Positions 63,986-64,000 of a stretch of 64,000 nucleotides of DNA are shown piece after piece. The notes beneath the pieces were generated by a model that did no database searches, had not been told where the DNA came from, and saw only the letters and a list, made by a program, of their open reading frames with translations. A program made the position numbers and the translations under genes. This DNA comes from Pachyseris speciosa (Eukaryota; Cnidaria; Anthozoa; Scleractinia; Pachyseridae). The DNA lies in the NCBI GenBank assembly GCA_016490735.1, contig JAEMWC010001635.1, positions 56,276 to 120,275 of the forward strand, written 5' to 3'. How positions within the stretch are numbered: position 1 is the stretch's first letter; each line of letters opens with the position of its first letter.

Positions 63986-64000
63986 AGAAACAGCTTTAGT

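Larger units (their letters stand above)
50740..64000. mobile_element. Polinton/Maverick (adintovirus-like) element, left part
   Basis: A virus-type gene set: integrase, A32-type packaging ATPase, adenain-like protease, double-jelly-roll major capsid, minor capsid, pVI-like protein, plus fibre genes and a VLTF3-like factor. Genes are short, intron-free and closely packed in two blocks that diverge from 57738-57773. The left edge is not sharply defined; the right end and the expected protein-primed DNA polymerase B are outside the window. Many genes carry frameshifts, so this copy is probably decayed. Confidence 0.9.

Noticed and set aside
50740..64000. CRISPR-like array or bacterial prophage
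   Set aside because: The fibre motifs resemble phage, but no bacterial genes or CRISPR repeats are present and capsid, ATPase and integrase are of Polinton type inside an animal locus.

Overview
The window looks like nuclear DNA of an animal, most likely an anthozoan cnidarian and probably a stony coral (inference). It has intron-split genes with GT/AG splice sites, AT-rich DNA, dense short inverted-repeat transposons, tRNA-derived SINEs, a Penelope-like retroelement, hammerhead-ribozyme repeats and a Polinton/Maverick virus-like element.

Layout. (1) 429-5546, + strand: the last six exons of a receptor tyrosine kinase, from the catalytic loop to the stop codon; the upstream part lies before the window. 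(2) 5547-17626: about 12 kb with no protein gene I can support. It holds a tRNA-like cluster, several foldback and MITE-type elements (TTAA and TTA/TAA target duplications), and a minisatellite present as two opposed arrays about 3.2 kb apart. (3) 17627-47922, - strand: about thirty exons of POLR1A, the largest subunit of RNA polymerase I, from inside the N-terminal third to the stop. Reading phases agree at every junction except one. The introns carry SINEs, three copies of a CCAAT-rich MITE, several TTAA or hAT-like elements, a tandem hammerhead-ribozyme repeat (31.3-32.0 kb) and a Penelope-like element with long inverted arms (44.6-46.6 kb). (4) 47923-50740: a cluster of piggyBac-like TTAA elements. 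(5) About 50740 to the window end: a Polinton/Maverick (adintovirus-like) element.

The Polinton carries, on +, a VLTF3-like transcription factor; on -, a two-hydrophobic-segment protein, a 139-residue unknown, two collagen-plus-fibre genes sharing their N-terminus, and the packaging ATPase; then on + a coiled-coil protein, a small unknown, the minor capsid (penton) protein, a basic AT-hook-like protein, the major capsid protein, a pVI-like protein, an adenain-like protease, a small zinc-finger-like protein, a phospholipase A2-like domain and a retroviral-type integrase. No DNA polymerase B is seen; it may lie past position 64000. Many of these genes carry frameshifts, often in homopolymers, while ATPase, VLTF3-like and AT-hook genes are open. 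A motif of the form TATATG or TATTATATG overlaps the start codon of most of them, which resembles late promoters of viruses that encode VLTF3.

The Polinton lies 5' of the visible POLR1A exons, and exons for roughly the first 400 residues of POLR1A are not in the window. The element is therefore either inside a large POLR1A intron or at the point where the gene or assembly is broken.
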